Shown: one piece after another, positions 40,874 to 53,600 of the stretch | How the letters are laid out: the number at the start of each line of letters is the position of its first letter | How positions within the stretch are numbered: position 1 is the stretch's first letter | Origin: Naganishia liquefaciens | Taxonomy: Eukaryota > Basidiomycota > Tremellomycetes > Filobasidiales > Filobasidiaceae | Reading direction: 5' to 3' | Assembly: GCA_013423385.1 (NCBI GenBank) | Contig: BLZA01000009.1 | Span: 124,001 to 188,000 of the forward strand | DNA length: 64,000 nt | The notes under the pieces: generated by a model | Database searches by the model: none | Told to the model about the DNA's origin: nothing | What the model saw: only the letters and a program-made list of their open reading frames with translations | Made by a program: the position numbers and the translations under genes

Positions 40874-42133
40874 TCAGGCGGTTGCGAACTGGAAGATCTG
40901 CCAAACCCGCAGCAGTAGACTTTTAGTCGGCTAGGCATAGGCGATGTGAAGATAATCTCCGGCTCACCTGATTGGGGTTTCCACCTGAACATTGCCATGT
41001 CTGAACACGCTTTCGGAGTCCATACGGCCTGCTCGGCTCTGCGGTGGATTCTGCCTGAACATCAACACATTGTCCCGGTCCATTCTCCACCGCAATGTGA
41101 TTGTCATCGGTGATGTACAGTCGCTGAGCAGGAATGTCGTACGATTGCCATATCTTGAGGGGTTGGCCGTTAGATCCAAGGTTTGAGCCAAAGTCGATGC
41201 AGTATTCGATATCGGTGAAGCTGTTGGGCGCGATGCAGATCTTGGTGCTTCCCTTGTTGTAGACCCATTGCTGGAAGGGATAGAATGACAGTTCCTCAGA
41301 GAAGCAAACGTTGCTGAAGAACGCAACATGCGAGTCAGTCAGACCCGGCTTTTCTATGTTGCTCTTTCCGGCAACAACTCACACGCCAACGCTCTGTCCG
41401 TTACCAAACGCCCCATTGTTCACTTGCAAACATCGCTCGACGCCGTCTTCGACCCATTTAATCTGTCGTCCTCCAGTGGGAGGGGGTGGTGGTGGAGGCG
41501 GAGGGGTACTGCCCTCGACGATGTTCCAAGTCTGCAGAGAGGGGTTTCCGCCTGTCGCGTCGGAATCGAAGCATGCTTGGGTGAAGATACCGTTGCGTCC
41601 TTGAGATAGACATGCGTTGCCTCCGACTACAGCCAAGTGCTTGTCGTCTAGTACGGGATCGATATCAGCACCTGAGTAAGGGGCATAATAGGAGACATAC
41701 CGGTGTAGAACCACCTTGAGTCTAATCGTCAGTCATGCTCACTTTCCGCGGTGACAGCTACTTACCTCTGTTGCGGAACGCCCGGATAGCATTGCCAGAT
41801 CTTGAGTCCGATAATGGTACCACTGGTGAAATCCAACCCAGCATCCAGACACCAGTCACCGCTTCCAGCCGGCAGCCCACTAAGCTTGACTACTTGATTA
41901 TCTCCCGGCGAGACGTCCCATTTGTTGTAAAAGCCAGCTTGGTCACATGGTCCCGAGAAGAGGAAGGCACCGTTCGCTAGAGATGAGACACCGATGCAGG
42001 TCTGAGGTTGGTTGGTTGGACGGAGTGTTGCCCCGATGGCCCGTTTATCGATGGGATGGACCAAGGGAACGGCATTCGTCACGCTGAGAAATGAGGTGAG
42101 GGCGAGAGCCAATACGATGTTGAAGGTGAACAT
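40874..42133 (-). CDS. Secreted lectin-like protein, one A-type and one B-type module
   Basis: Five exons (41766-42133, 41701-41714, 41383-41647, 40968-41313, 40874-40897) encode about 338 aa. The start is a clear signal peptide (MFTFNIVLALALTSFLSV) and a Kex2-like Lys-Arg. Module A (about residues 35-175) has TCIGVSSLANGAFLFSG, DWCLDAG, KIWQCYPG, FYTDDKHLAVVGG and LQTWNI. A nine-proline linker leads to module B (RQIKWVEDGVERCLQV, YCIDFGSN, RLYITDDNHIAVENGPGQC, QTWQC). The chain ends IFQFATA. Exon 2 is only 14 nt and encodes WFYT, entered through an AAG acceptor; it is needed to keep frame and to match the paralogue at 56-57 kb. Probably an extracellular glycan-binding protein. Confidence 0.82.
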
Positions 42134-45100
42134 CTTGCTGAACGGTGTGTCAAGTGCGTAGCGGGTGAACAAGGAAGATTTTGAACACGCGTCTGTTATA
42201 AGTCTCTCGACGGGATGCAGCGTTCCGCACGAGGCGATGAGGGGTCCCTCCTGTCAGGTGGTAACTTGAGAGTATCGGAAGGTGCCGGGGAAAAATCCTG
42301 CACCTCCTGTGCCTGTGAGTATCTTGTTGAGTGCACTCATCAGTTGACCTGAAGCGCGCGGGGGACTGTCCGGGCATGTCGGGTTGATCAGCCGTCAGCT
42401 GAGCGGGGTACGCTTACATCCGCCTACGAGTTGTTGGTACGCATAGCTGTATGCATGTATCCGGAACCGAGTCTAGAACAACCTGCTGTGCTGTAATTCC
42501 GTGTCCAGAAAGCCATGATGTATCAGCCAGAGCCCACGACCGGCTGTCGCTGCTACATCTTACACGACAGACCGGCAACAAGCGATACACACTTCTACGC
42601 CTCTGCCAAGTGCTAACGACCTCCTTGACGTAAGCTCTATACCCTCTCGCATGTCGGCCCGACATGTTTCAGAGTAATCATGAAGCACATTGAGGCAGTG
42701 CTAGTCAGAAGCCTCATGGTCATGAAGGCGTGATTGCGCGGCGATTCTGCGATTCACCCTCTTTGTCGTGAGCTCAGGAGTCTCCCCACAGACGCATCGT
42801 CTACAGTGCCGAAATGCACGTATCGGCTGCACCATCACGAGCGTGAAGCCTGCACTGCATCTTAAACTTCGGCAGAAGAGCAACGCCAACAAAGCGATAG
42901 AAGGATTCGTGACTCAAGCTACGACACCGCCTTGAAGCATTTGAAGCATTCGTTTGCAGAGTCACCAGATCAGCAGGACGGAAGAAGCAGGGAGCTCGCT
43001 TCGTGCGTCCCACCTCGCTATCGCGTGATGGGTAAAGGGTGAGCAGAGGGGATCAGCAAGAAATGAGTTTCCTTTCCGGAAAGCAGGTAAGTCTGGCATG
43101 CGATTGTGAATCCTGCGTCTTGTGAACCTCCATTTTTAGCTCTTAACGAGCTTCGAAGGGGTTGAAGCGAGTTCGCCACTTGTCAAGTTTTCTGATGGTT
43201 CCTTCTATCTGCAACTCGATCTCTAGAGGAAAGTGGACGGCGGACGAACTCAATTCGGTACACTTCCCTTGATTGCCAGGAATCCTATAGCAAGCTGACA
43301 TGCAGCATACGACGACACATCATCCTCGATCTCATCCCTGGTTCATCCAGAAAGGGGCAACATATTCCTATCGTAGGCGGTCAAGTTTGTCGTAATTGCA
43401 AGACCTTTGAGAAGAGTATAGGCAACCGCCAACAAGATCCCCGTACATCAATTCGCATTGCGCCGTTCTCAAAACCTCCCTTTCGCTAAGTTGGAGAAGA
43501 TTAGAGACGTCAATGCCGTTCAGGATCTTCAAGTCAGCCCGCGTGCTGTTGATCATTGCGTATGTCATAGGTGAGCAGCATCTGATGCTTTTCCCTGAAA
43601 AGCGCTTCTCTTCCCTACACAGGGCAAATGTTCCCTGCGAAAGGTTTCTTTTTCCCAGTCTCATTATTCTCAATCATCGACGGTGACGGCATGTTATTAT
43701 CAGAAAGCTGCTGACTTGTATGGCGGCATCAGGCTCAGAACGCAGATACATCCATCGCCGCATTGGATTTGCCGCAACGGATTTCCAAGCCGCAAAACAC
43801 CAGTACATTGCAGGCATGTGATGCGCGAAGGAGGTATAAGATCATGACCGCCTGTGAGTTCAATGGATGGTCAGATGCAGGGCACGCGCAAGTCCCTTGA
43901 GAACGCTCCTGAGCGTTGCGCCTGCGAGCCGCATCTCTATTTGGAGCGGATCATCCTTTCCCGCGCATTCGTCGTTGTGCTGGGCCTCTTTGCAGGTGTA
44001 TCGTCGAGCATCATATCTGTCGCGAGGACAATCTCGTAGACGAATTGGCTAATCAGACGGCGTATCTCTTCCTTAAACGATGGTAGAAGCTGCATCATGG
44101 TGGTGGTATCCGTTGCTCAATCTGGGATGGCAAAGGACAGACGCGTTCGAGACGAGTAGCCTTACGTGCATCGGTGCTGGCCATCGCGTTTACCAGGCGC
44201 CGTGGGACGCGGGAAGGTGACCAGCTCCCAGCACTCTCGTCTGTTCGCCTCTTGCTTATCGTGTCACAGTACGTACTCTTCTGCATTTCCAGATAGTACC
44301 GCGGCAAAAGGTGTAGCCAGTACTTCAGACCGTCGAAGTTCGAAACGGGAAACCGCTCTCGGTGTATGTATATTTGGAAATCAACCATCTCGCAGTTTTA
44401 CGTGACACTGCCGCAAGTGGCCATCAGACAACAAGCTATAGTCGTCACGATCTCTAAGGAGCTCAGCAGCTAGCTCAGCTGTGGGAGCTGCTGAGGGCTT
44501 CTGAAATAAGAGGGAGGTCGAGCAGCTGGTCGAGCAGACGAAATATGAGCAGACAAGCATCTAGACAAGCCAACGACTCATATCCGCCAAGTGAGACCTT
44601 CCGGCGTTTGATGTTTTCCCGACTCGCACAGACCGAATGGTGATGACGACGTCAATTCTTCTTTATCGCAATTCAGAAGGCGCGCCCCGATTCCCATACC
44701 AGCGGGTCAGGCCTCGGATCTTCGAGAGACAAGGGTCAGCTAATGGTTAGCTAGCTGGTTAGCTCCTCAAGCGACACCTTTGAGCTTTATCGCGCAACTG
44801 CGAACTCTGGATTTTCATATATCCCTAGCGCCCGTCCTCCACTGTTTTCCAGCTTTATATCCTTACGACTCCGCGCAGAGACTTTTGCCTAATTGATAAT
44901 GGGTGACTACCCGGTCGATCTTCTCGATCGGGTTACTATCCTCGCAGCATCGAGCTTTCTGAACCCACATTTTCAGTTGCTCTTTCCGCGCACACGGCCT
45001 TCAGTCATTTTGTGCGCCTCGCACAAACAAGGTATCGCAAGAACAGGTGCGCCGGAGCTCCGGTAACAGACCTCAATTTCTCCCGCTTCATCCGCCACCC

Positions 45101-46021
45101 GTTTGCAATCACTGTGGAAACTCATACCAGGCTTGCTTCCATCTCAATGGGTCGTGGCCATTCGAGGACGTCATTACGATCCTCATTCCCCGTTGCGTGG
45201 AGAGACCTTCTGTGTCGTTGACACTGGCGTACAATTACATGTACTTGTTCAAGTCCAAGCTCCAGTTCTTGCACATTTACCAGAATCCAGTTCCCGCCAG
45301 TGCCATAAGCGAGTTTTTCTGGGCGGGAGATAATCGCGAAAAAAGGATATTCGCGCGTCTCGGTCTTCGGTCACCGCTCTGTTCGCCAGTGGAGCTGACT
45401 GGGCAGCTCAGCCCCAGCTAAGCCAGCTTTAGACGGTGCTGCGTTTCCCGCCATGCAGTCACTCCACTGAAGTTGAGTTGGGAGGCAAAAGGCAAGCGGA
45501 AAGTTCGACCGGCTTGTGCCAAACAGCTTCCCAGTCTTTGCTTCTTTCAACGACGGCGGCAATACCATCTTCTGTTCGGTCTTTCCACTGAGGCAAAGTG
45601 GACCCGCGCAATTAGCCACACACGGTCCTGTTGAATTCAAAGGTCGTTCCCAACTCTCTTGTCGACCAACGTTATGGTCCAGTAACTCGTCGCAACTCCC
45701 CTAACGGCATACCTCGCGATAACATCACCCACAGTCTTGGTTTGACACGCAACCGCCATACCTAACGGGTGCCACCGTCTACACCATCAAGTTACGTGAC
45801 AATTTCACCGACTGCAACGTCAAGCATTTTTGACTGGACTCAGTAATCGACATTTCCTATCATCGGCATCCTTGTTATGCTACCTCGATACTGAACGCCT
45901 CAAATAGCTCTACGGTCAATCTCAAAGCCTGTCAACTTGAATTACAAAGGAAAGCCCGTCGCATCTGCCTTGTCGAAATCAACTCAGCCTTTCGGCCTAC
46001 ATCACTCATCTATTACGAGAT
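42134..46021. other. Long intergenic region upstream of white collar 1
   Basis: Nearly 3.9 kb without a supported gene, the longest gap in the window. Contains a perfect 10-bp inverted repeat (44462-44471 with 44486-44495) and a 10-bp hairpin with one G-U pair (44909-44918 with 44924-44933). Short ORFs (for example minus 44095-44388, 97 codons from an ATG) match nothing. The right part presumably holds the promoter and leader of the photoreceptor gene. Confidence 0.5.
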
Positions 46022-49000
46022 ATGAGCAATAGCACCAACAACGCAGGGACCGACATTGCATCACAGAAGCAAGCCAACAATCAAGAGCCTGGTTCGAGCC
46101 GTCCACATTCTGGTACTCATTCCCCCGCTGTTGGCCAGTTTGGCAGTCAGAACCCTGTATCAGGCGACTCGCCATTCGACCTGTCTACCTATCTGGCCTT
46201 CCCAACAGCCAATTCGAATCTCGGCCAAAGTCCCAATCCAGTAGGGGAGGACGTGTACAAGGCGTTCGCCTTGGGAATCAAGGAAACTCAGGCAGATCCC
46301 AGTTACAAGGCTCCGCAATTACAGACAACTGCCCTTTCGGCGCAGAAACGCCCATTCAAAACAGAGACCGTCAAGGACGGGCAGTCCCCGCAAGCGGGTA
46401 CAGAGCAAAGCAACACCATGAACAAACAAGTCATGATGGATGCACGTGGCAACGGCAATTCCTCGCAAACGGGAAAAGCATCTCTTAACACGGCATCCAA
46501 ATCTCAGAATACCAGTTCCGTATTCGCGAATCTACATGATGGATCTTCGGGCCTCTCACCATATGGCCTGGATCCATCCGCATTCCAGGCAGAAGTGCGA
46601 TTTCAGCTACCAGCATTCTTGAATCCTACGGGCACAACAGCAACGCACCCGAACGGTGCAGAAGTATGGTCTGGCTATGGAATGAACTCCGCAGCCATGG
46701 AAGGCTTCAACAATGTGCCTCGACAACATTTCGGTGTCAGCGAATTCGGGGAGAATGGCGGGAACACTGGGTTTGGGATGGGCTCCAGATACTTCGGCGC
46801 CACAGGAGATAATGCAAACGGAATGAACTTTGGCACCGCCATGGACACTTCAGGACACGACGGAAAGTGGCTATCGAATATGCAATTGATATCAAACCAG
46901 CAGAGCCAAAATGGAATGCGTCCACCTACCGCAGGTCAGAACATGCAGAATGATACGGGATTCGCGCACGCCGACGGAGGAGGTCTTGCGCAATGGGATA
47001 ACTGGAGCTTCAACGCAGACGCCATCAAGTCCTCAAACTCTCCGAGCGTTTTCCAATACAGCGCAGACGGGACGTCCAACGGCTTCCAAACGCAGCAGAC
47101 AGCTTCTGCGTCAAAGAACGCGAAAGGCGAGACCAACGGCAACTCAGCGGACACTCCCAGGATTCAGCTCACGACGGGCACAAATCTAACCATGCCGACT
47201 TCGGCTCTGTTCCCAAACAAGAGTCCGGTGTCCGCGTCGTTCCCTTCCTCTTCGGCCATGGCAATGTCAGCATCTCACGCGAGTGTTCCAGTGAACGTCG
47301 CGGATGGCGGTGCAGGCGGCATCGCTCATACCGCTGACAATACGTTCGCCTCATCCTCAACGAGTGCCAGCGCTGTGGCGGCGCAGGCGCTCGCTAATGG
47401 GCCTTTGGGAGGTCTTGTACAGCCGGGAACATTCGCGACACAAACACCTGGGGGTGTCAATATGCCGGGACTGTACTCGACGACAGGGTTCGATATGGTC
47501 AGCGTATTGGCAAAGGTGGCATCCAGGCGCGATCCCAAATCCGTTCTAGGACCGGTCGATTGCAGTTGTAGTTTTGTCGTGGTGGTACGTCCGCTCTCTT
47601 GAGGGCCAGTGGCCACGTCTAATTTACTTGACACCTTCACAGGATATTCGAAAGTACGACCATCCCATTGTGTACTCTTCGCCAACATTTTCGACGTTGA
47701 CCGGTTACGACAATCGCGAGATCGTTGGCAGGAACTGCCGCTTCTTGCAGAGTGAGTCATATTGACGTGATGTACGGATCTGTCTGACCAGTTGGCACAG
47801 GTCCCGACGCCCAAATCATCAAGGGGTCTCGCAGAAAGTACACCGACAACGAAGCGGTGGCTCACATGAAGCGAATGCTAGGAGCAGGAAAAGAATGTCA
47901 GGCGAGCTTGATCAATTACCGCAAGGGCGGCACACCCTTCATCAATCTCGTGACCATCGTGCCCATCCCATGGGACACCGACGAAATAGTCTACCACGTT
48001 GGATTCCAGGTTGATCTGGTCGAACAGCCCAATGCAATCTTGCGTAACATGCGGGACGGATCCTACCAAGTCAATTACACCGTTGTTAACAACCCACAGC
48101 CTCCTCTCAAAGCGTCACCGGCAAAGGCCATTAACGAGCCACCATCGGTCAAAACAATCGGCCTGAAGCAAGAGATGCTGGATTTAATCGGTCCGACACG
48201 AGCAAATGCAGCTGCCGCTATTGGTGGCGAAGAAGCGGGCAAGGCGGAGTGGCTGAAATTTGTGCTCGAGGAGACAGATGGTGAGCTTCGAAACCTTTCG
48301 AAATGATACGCATGCTGATCGCTTGTTTAGACTTTGTGCATGTATTATCCCTGAAAGGACAGTTCCATTATGTGTCTCCGAGCGTCAGGCGGGTGCTGGA
48401 GTATGAGCCGGAAGACCTAGTCAACAAGCACATCTCCGACATCTGCCATCCTTCAGACATCGTTCCAGTCATGCGGGAACTCAAGGACTCCAGCCAAACA
48501 CCATCCGACGGTCAACCGCCAAAGCCGTTCAATCTGCTATTCCGAATTCGTCGCAAATATAGCGGGTATATTTGGCTCGAGAGTTCCGGTCGTTTACACG
48601 TCGAAGCCGGGAAAAGCAGGAAGGCCGTCATCCTCACAGGTCGAGAGCGCAACGTGCCGTCCCTCAGATGGAAGACGATTGACGAGCACGGTGGACTGGG
48701 CGAGCGGGAGTTCTGGGCAAACTTATCCTTTGACGGTTTACTGCTATGGGCATCGGGGACGGTCGACCAAGTGATGGGAGCCAAGGCCGAGGAGGTCGTC
48801 GGCAGGAGCTTCTATGCTTTCCTCGCCGGTGGTGATGACGGGCCACCGCAACCAGAAGGACACTCGTCTTCGCTAGCCGTTCAAAAGGCCATAGCTCAGG
48901 CTGCTCGAGGTCTACCGAAGAGAGGCGGTATATCAGTTCGACATCAATTGCTCGCTGTGAGCGGACAGACACACGAAGTGACCTCAACCTTCTACGCTAC

Positions 49001-49541
49001 GATACGAGATCCTCGAGGATCAGCATCAGGCTCGCCAACGGTCCTGACGCCCGACAGCTCCGACTCGGAAACATCAGGCGGCGCAGCCGCCAGGATGAGG
49101 CTTGGCTCAACTGTCGAGCCGAGCCACATCATGGTGCAAGTCAAGATGTCAGGACCACAATGGCCTAGAAATAAGTATCCGCTTGTCAGCTCGCCGAACG
49201 ATAATGTTTTCGAAGAGATGGACACAACGAGGGGGACATCATGGCAATACGAGATACACCAGCTTCGAATTGCCAACCGAAAGCTAAATGACGAGGTCAT
49301 GGCGGCTCGAATTTCTATAACGGAACAAGTCGGTGGTGCTTATGATGAGGACGGCAAGAAGAAGGGGAAGAAGAGGAAAATGCAACAGGCCGAGGCTGAT
49401 CGCGCGCGTGGCAATCAACTGGGATTCCCCGCGAACCGTCCGCAGTTCCCCCCAGCGCCATCTGTCGATCATCCAGCACCACTTCATCAGCAAACAGCAG
49501 GTTTCGGATTAGCTCCGGGCCAATTATTCCAGACCTGGTGA
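46022..49541 (+). CDS. WC1: White collar 1-type LOV/PAS photoreceptor without zinc finger
   Basis: Four exons (46022-47584, 47643-47751, 47801-48280, 48331-49541) encode about 1120 aa. The first about 510 residues are Ser/Asn/Gly/Gln-rich and probably disordered. A LOV domain begins at about residue 522 with [17 protein letters not shown] and GRNCRFLQ, where Cys553 is the flavin-adduct cysteine. It is followed by a PAS domain ([29 protein letters not shown]) and a third PAS-like region ([23 protein letters not shown]). A basic KKKGKKRK cluster near the C-terminus is a likely nuclear signal. No GATA finger follows, as is usual for basidiomycete WC-1, where the finger is on WC-2. Role: blue-light sensing and transcription with WC-2. 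Confidence 0.93.
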
Positions 49542-50647
49542 ACAAAAGAGACAGCACTTGAAAGAAAGGTTCACAGAGTATCGCCAATAAGAAAGGAAAG
49601 ACCGCAACCAATTTGTGACAGGGTTTCTAATCCGATAAAAAGTGCGGGCGGGCACTACAATGGTCATAGCAAAGATTCTCAGACAGAAGTCACTAAACTT
49701 TGTACTCGGGATCAAGATGGACGTTGGGAAGGTTACAAAAGCGACATACGTGTAATAGTAGTCTAAGTATCGTTGGGAACGATCTCCTGTGTAACAGATG
49801 AAAAAGTATAATACATCATTGGAAGCTAGGATATAGCTACCTATTCGTGTATCCTGCAAGAGCAGTGGGAATAACTCGACCGTCTCTCTTCGGGATGTCG
49901 GCATATTGCATTGCTTGGACACCGCTGATATGGTAAAGATGGCTATCGCGCGCTGCGCGATCATTGACACGTGAAGAGGCCCAGACAGTCGATGAAGCGT
50001 GAGATAACGTTCGACCCCGGCCCAGCGAGTTCTCCTCTGTGGGGCGCGAGTCGCCACACGACCCATATCCCTTTACCTGAAGTAGCCCTCTTGAGCCAGC
50101 TGATGAGCTGCCAGCTGATCGCTGAGCCGGGAGCCTTGAATCCTTCATGTGACCCGGGCTGGAGGCCGCTGAGTCAGGAGATTGCAGAAAGTACCGGTCG
50201 CGACGGGGGCGCACCATCGCCTTACGTGACGACTGCCGCGTCAGGAGCCCTGCGACGCCTGCCGAGCAGAGTGCGCGATCCGCTGCAAAGAATTGTTGTC
50301 AAGCTAAACGTGAAGCTTGACTGAGGCACTAGTGCCAGCAAGTCGGTGTTCCACCATCGCGTTGGCCATATACTCTATTCACCGCTGAGTATCGGGGTCT
50401 CCGTCCCCATCGCTTTCTGTCAATCCTCGTTGCGTTCGCTCTTCGTAGGTAAACCGCGAGCAGGAAGTCGTGTTGCGGTCATCTTCGCGCGGCACACGGC
50501 GAGATCGCCAGAGACGCGGTAGGATCGATCTTTGCGCGACGACATCCTGTGAACGCTCGATATCTAGGCTTCGAACGGTCACTCGGCAACAATACCCCAA
50601 AGTATCTTCTCTGGGCAGCTGCATTCAGATATCTCTACAACATCAAA
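49542..50647. other. Intergenic between white collar 1 and P4-ATPase
   Basis: About 1.1 kb holding the 3' region of white collar 1 and the promoter/leader of the flippase. The frame of the flippase is open upstream from about 50549 to its ATG, with a CAG at about 50630 that could end a leader intron. An antisense 180-codon ORF (49524-50066) is treated as doubtful. Confidence 0.45.
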
Positions 50648-53600
50648 ATGAAGTCTGGAGTCATCGATCAAGGCCTTACTCCGGATGGACTTCCGGCAAA
50701 GAAGGTCTATGTCCCTCGACATAAAGCGGAGCCTTCCAAATTGGAGCAGTTTCAAAAGAAGCTCGCTCGTTTCCATCCCGCCTCGCTATTTAGGCGAAAG
50801 CGAGGACCGAACATCGCTCGTCAAGTATTCGTCAACACGCCAATTCCCACGGGTCCAGAATGGAGAGACAAGAATGGTCGTATCGTGAAGGACAAGGTAT
50901 ATCCGACAAATCAGAACATCACCAGCAAGTACACCATCATCACTTTCCTGCCGCGAAACCTGTTCGAACAGTTCAGGAGAATTGCCAACATTTTCTTCTT
51001 GGCTATCGCCATCCTCCAATTCTTCCCCGAATTCGCTACGGTATCACCTGGTCTGGTCATCTTGCCATTGCTCGTCGTTCTCGGCATTACTGCTTTGAAG
51101 GATGGATACGAAGACGTCAAGCGTCACCAGGCAGATCATCGCGTCAACCACACCATCACCTATGTTCTAGGAGGTGGTCCCGGAGCGGAGCATTCTCTTA
51201 TTCCCGGCAAGAAGCACCACACGCATGAAACTGAACCCGTCAATGGATATAAGAACTACAATGTCATGGCTTCAAAGGAAAAGACTTTCATGCCGGCCAT
51301 TCCATTGCCCAAGCGAAAGGGTAAAAAGGCGAAACAAGCCGAAAATGAGGCGAGTGACGAGGAGCGGGAAGCCGCCGCAACGACAGACGCTCTGCAGGAA
51401 GGCTATGTGGCAGGCGCCGAAAACGAGTGGGCAGGTGCGAGCCCGCACGGCAAACGGATCTCGGATCAGACGGCGTCGACTGTGGGCGAGGGGCCGTTTG
51501 GCGATCGCCACAACGTCAACTATTCGTACCCCATAACGGAAGAGTATACTCAGATCCAGGAACCGGTCCAAGAGGCCAAGAATGCACGACGTATCAACAA
51601 TCCTGATGACGACCCTGATGCATCGGACGATATGACGCAATTGGGTTGGAAACGTACGATTTGGGAGGATATCAAGGTCGGAGATGTTGTCAAGGTCTAC
51701 GAGGATGAACCCCTGCCTGCCGGTATGTCTCACTCATAGCTTGTATATCCTTGATACTAATCGGTCGTTCAAGACATCGTGATCTGTGCTACCTCCGAGG
51801 AGGAAGACGTGTGTTACGTAGAAACCAAGAACCTGGACGGAGAGACCAACTTGAAATCTCGACGGGCCGTCACGGAGCTTGCGCGATATCGGGATGCTCA
51901 ATCCTACGAAAATTTGCGATTCCGAATTGACGCCGAGCCAGCAGACGTCAACATGTATAGGCTAAACGGAGCTGTCGTGTTGCAAGGCGAAGAACATGCT
52001 GGACCGGACGGGCAGCCTGTGGTCCACCCCGTCAACTTGGAGACTGTTATTCTGCGAGGTTGCGTTTTGCGAAACACGGCATGGGTGATCGGTGTCGTCG
52101 TCTTCACTGGAGCCGATACCAAGATTATTCTCAACTCGGGTGAAACGCCTTCCAAGCGAAGCAAGGTCGAACGTCAGATGAATCCTCAGGTCTTGGCCAA
52201 CTTGGTCCTGCTTGCTGCTGTTTCGGTCGTATGTGCCATTGTTGACTACTTCAACGAATCACGATGGAAAGACCAAGGCGCATATTGGCAGTTGTTTTCG
52301 GATACTTCGGGCAACAATCCTAGCATCAACGCCTTGAAGACTTTTGCCAACTCATTCATTACGTTTCAAAACATCGTCCCGATTTCGCTCTATATCTCGA
52401 TCGAATTTGTGCGGCTGGCTCAATCACTATGGATCTATTGGGATCACGCCATCAAGTACACGAAGAATGGCAAGGTGACCAGGACAACCGCCAGAAGTTG
52501 GAACTTGTCGGACGATCTGGGACAGATCAGGTATATCTTCTCTGACAAGACCGGTACTTTGACACAGAACTCCATGGTCTTCAGACAGTGCTCAATTGGC
52601 GGAAAGGTACGTACCTGACGCAGAGAGTCAGCAATACGCTGATACCTCGCGCGGCTGCAGGTCTATACCGGCGACGGCCAAATGCCCGAAAATACGCTTC
52701 CCAACGATTCGAAGCCAAGCATGGAGAAGAGCGAGGTACCTTCTTCCACATCTTCCGATACGCCCCTTTCCAAAAAGCCAAGCGACAACGCGGTCCTCGA
52801 GGATCCTAGTAAGCCAAAAGTGCAGCTACCTGCGGAGGTCTTGGCTCCATTCCACGATGAAAACCTGTTGAACGACTTGCACGACACCGAGTCCGAGCAG
52901 TCTCGACGTCTACATGGATTCTTTGCGGTCCTTGGTCTCTGTCACACAGCTTTGGCAGCCGAGGTCTCGCCGGGCGTCATTGAATATAAGGCTCAGTCCC
53001 CGGATGAGGCCGCTTTGGTGCAAGCCGCAGCAGATGTCGGATTCGTTTTCCTCGGATTGGACAAGAACATCATGCGCCTTCGAACTCCCTTCTCCGATGA
53101 CCCGGAAGAGTATGAACTTCTCAACGTGTTGGAATTCAACTCAACGCGAAAGCGTATGTCTGTCATTTTGCGCAAGTTGGATGAGGACGGTCGAATCTTC
53201 CTCCTCTGCAAGGGCGCGGATAACATCATATTCGAGCGACTCCGATCCGGCAACGAGGAAGTCAAGCAAAAGACGGACAGTGATCTGCAGTATTTTGCTA
53301 GCGAAGGTCTCCGAACTCTCTGCTTGGCCTACAAAATCGTTGAAGAGGACGAATACGCCAAATGGGCCAAATCCTACCATGAAGCCAGTGTGGCACTAGA
53401 GAACCGTGAAGACAAAGTAGAAGAAGTCAGCGAATCCATTGAGAAGAACCTCAATCTGCTCGGTTCCACTGCTATCGAAGACAGACTGCAGGATGGTGTG
53501 CCCGAGGCCATAGCCGATCTCAAACGAGCCGGAATCAAGGTCTGGGTCGCCACTGGTGACAAGCTCGAGACGGCTGTCGCAATCGGTTACACCACCAACC

